The notes under the pieces were generated by a model. It did not search any database, was not told the origin of the DNA, and saw only the letters and a program-made list of their open reading frames with translations. A program made the position numbers and the translations under genes. DNA of 5,588 nucleotides from a bacterium BMS3Bbin07. GTDB taxonomy: Bacteria > Nitrospirota > Thermodesulfovibrionia > Thermodesulfovibrionales > JdFR-85. Within the stretch, counting starts at the first letter, position 1. Each line of letters starts with the position of its first letter. The stretch covers positions 1-5,588 of the forward strand of contig BDTQ01000220.1 in NCBI GenBank assembly GCA_002898135.1. The letters are read 5' to 3'. Positions 5,129 through 5,588 of this stretch are shown here, in pieces.

Positions 5129-5588
5129 CTACAGCATCGGAAGATAAGTCTCGATTTCATAGGGGAAGACCCTGACACGATAGTCGTCCCATTCTATCTT
5201 CTTGCTCAGGATAAGTTCATTAAAGACGTGCTCTCCAAGGGTCTCCCTGAGAAGGTCGCTCTTTTCGGCATGCTCAATGGCCTCTATCAGGCTTTCCGGG
5301 AGCTGCTCAATCCCCATCCCCCGTCGTTCAGTATCTGTAAGGTGGTATACATCCATCTCTGCCGGTTCCCACATGGGGTATCCCTTTTCTATTCCCTTAA
5401 GGCCTGCATTAAGCATACACGCAAAGGCAAGGTATGGATTGCAGGCAGGGTCCGGAGAGCGCAGCTCAATCCTTGTGGCTCCTTCCTTTCCGGGTTTATA
5501 CATGGGAACCCTTACAAGGGCTGAGCGGTTTCTCCTTGCCCAGCATATATACACGGGGGCCTCATAACCGGGGACAAGTCTCTTGTAA
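5129..5588 (-). CDS. glnA: Glutamine synthetase type I, C-terminal part (N-terminus beyond window)
   Basis: C-terminal ~152 residues of the cytoplasmic dodecameric enzyme that makes glutamine from glutamate, ammonia and ATP. The frame is open to the window edge; the first visible residues YKRLVPGYEAPVYICW are the conserved segment before the active-site RNRSALVRVP, followed by RIELRSPDPACNPYLAFA, whose arginines take part in substrate and phosphate handling in this family. The tail EWDDYRVRVFPYEIETYLPML is the normal end of type I enzymes and resembles the alpha subtype more than the adenylylated beta subtype, though the diagnostic parts are mostly missing. The GTG at 5554 is internal. The stop is TAG at 5131-5129. 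It converges with tRNA-Ala. No clear terminator was found beyond the stop; the REP-like hairpin at 5054-5071 is the nearest structure. Confidence 0.95.
   Translation of the reverse strand, partial: YKRLVPGYEAPVYICWARRNRSALVRVPMYKPGKEGATRIELRSPDPACNPYLAFACMLNAGLKGIEKGYPMWEPAEMDVYHLTDTERRGMGIEQLPESLIEAIEHAEKSDLLRETLGEHVFNELILSKKIEWDDYRVRVFPYEIETYLPML

Noticed and set aside
4817..5147. Open frames across the tRNA-Ala gene on both strands
   Set aside because: They cross a complete cloverleaf tRNA; no ribosome site or protein similarity is apparent.
1..5588. CRISPR array, insertion sequence or prophage genes
   Set aside because: No regularly spaced repeats, transposase or phage-like reading frames are present.

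Overview
The window comes from a bacterium with moderate GC and a respiratory, probably anaerobic or microaerophilic lifestyle. It carries a multiheme c-type cytochrome, a DsrE2-type sulfur-trafficking relative, a type I glutamine synthetase and a bacterial tRNA-Ala. This mix is common in Nitrospirota and Desulfobacterota, but nothing here fixes the taxon, so treat that as a guess.

Layout. Bases 1-1563 (+) hold the C-terminal ~520 residues of the membrane AAA+ metalloprotease FtsH; its N-terminus lies before the window. It converges on a leftward block of three genes: a HATPase-like/receiver protein (4130-3210), an HDOD protein (3213-2392) joined to it by a 4-base GTGA overlap, and a DsrE/DsrF-like protein (2210-1725). 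The last gene has its own promoter matching the sigma-70 consensus (TTGACA, 17 bp, TATAAT) and a ~100-nt leader that can form several competing hairpins, one of which covers its ribosome binding site. A GC-rich hairpin with a T-run (minus strand, 1653-1626) ends this block against ftsH.

Divergent from the signalling pair, bases 4302-4739 (+) encode a small secreted tetraheme cytochrome c. It is followed by tRNA-Ala(CGC) at 4860-4935 with encoded CCA. The 193 bases after the tRNA hold no gene; they contain a partial duplication of the tRNA 3' end and a palindromic, REP-like element. The window ends in the C-terminal part of glutamine synthetase (glnA) on the minus strand.

How they may work together. 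FtsH, tRNA-Ala and glnA are housekeeping. The less ordinary part is the minus-strand block: a receiver attached to a degenerate kinase ATPase fold with no phosphorylatable His domain, translationally coupled to an HDOD protein, next to an orphan sulfur-carrier-like gene under apparent leader control. A shared redox or sulfur response is an inference from proximity only.
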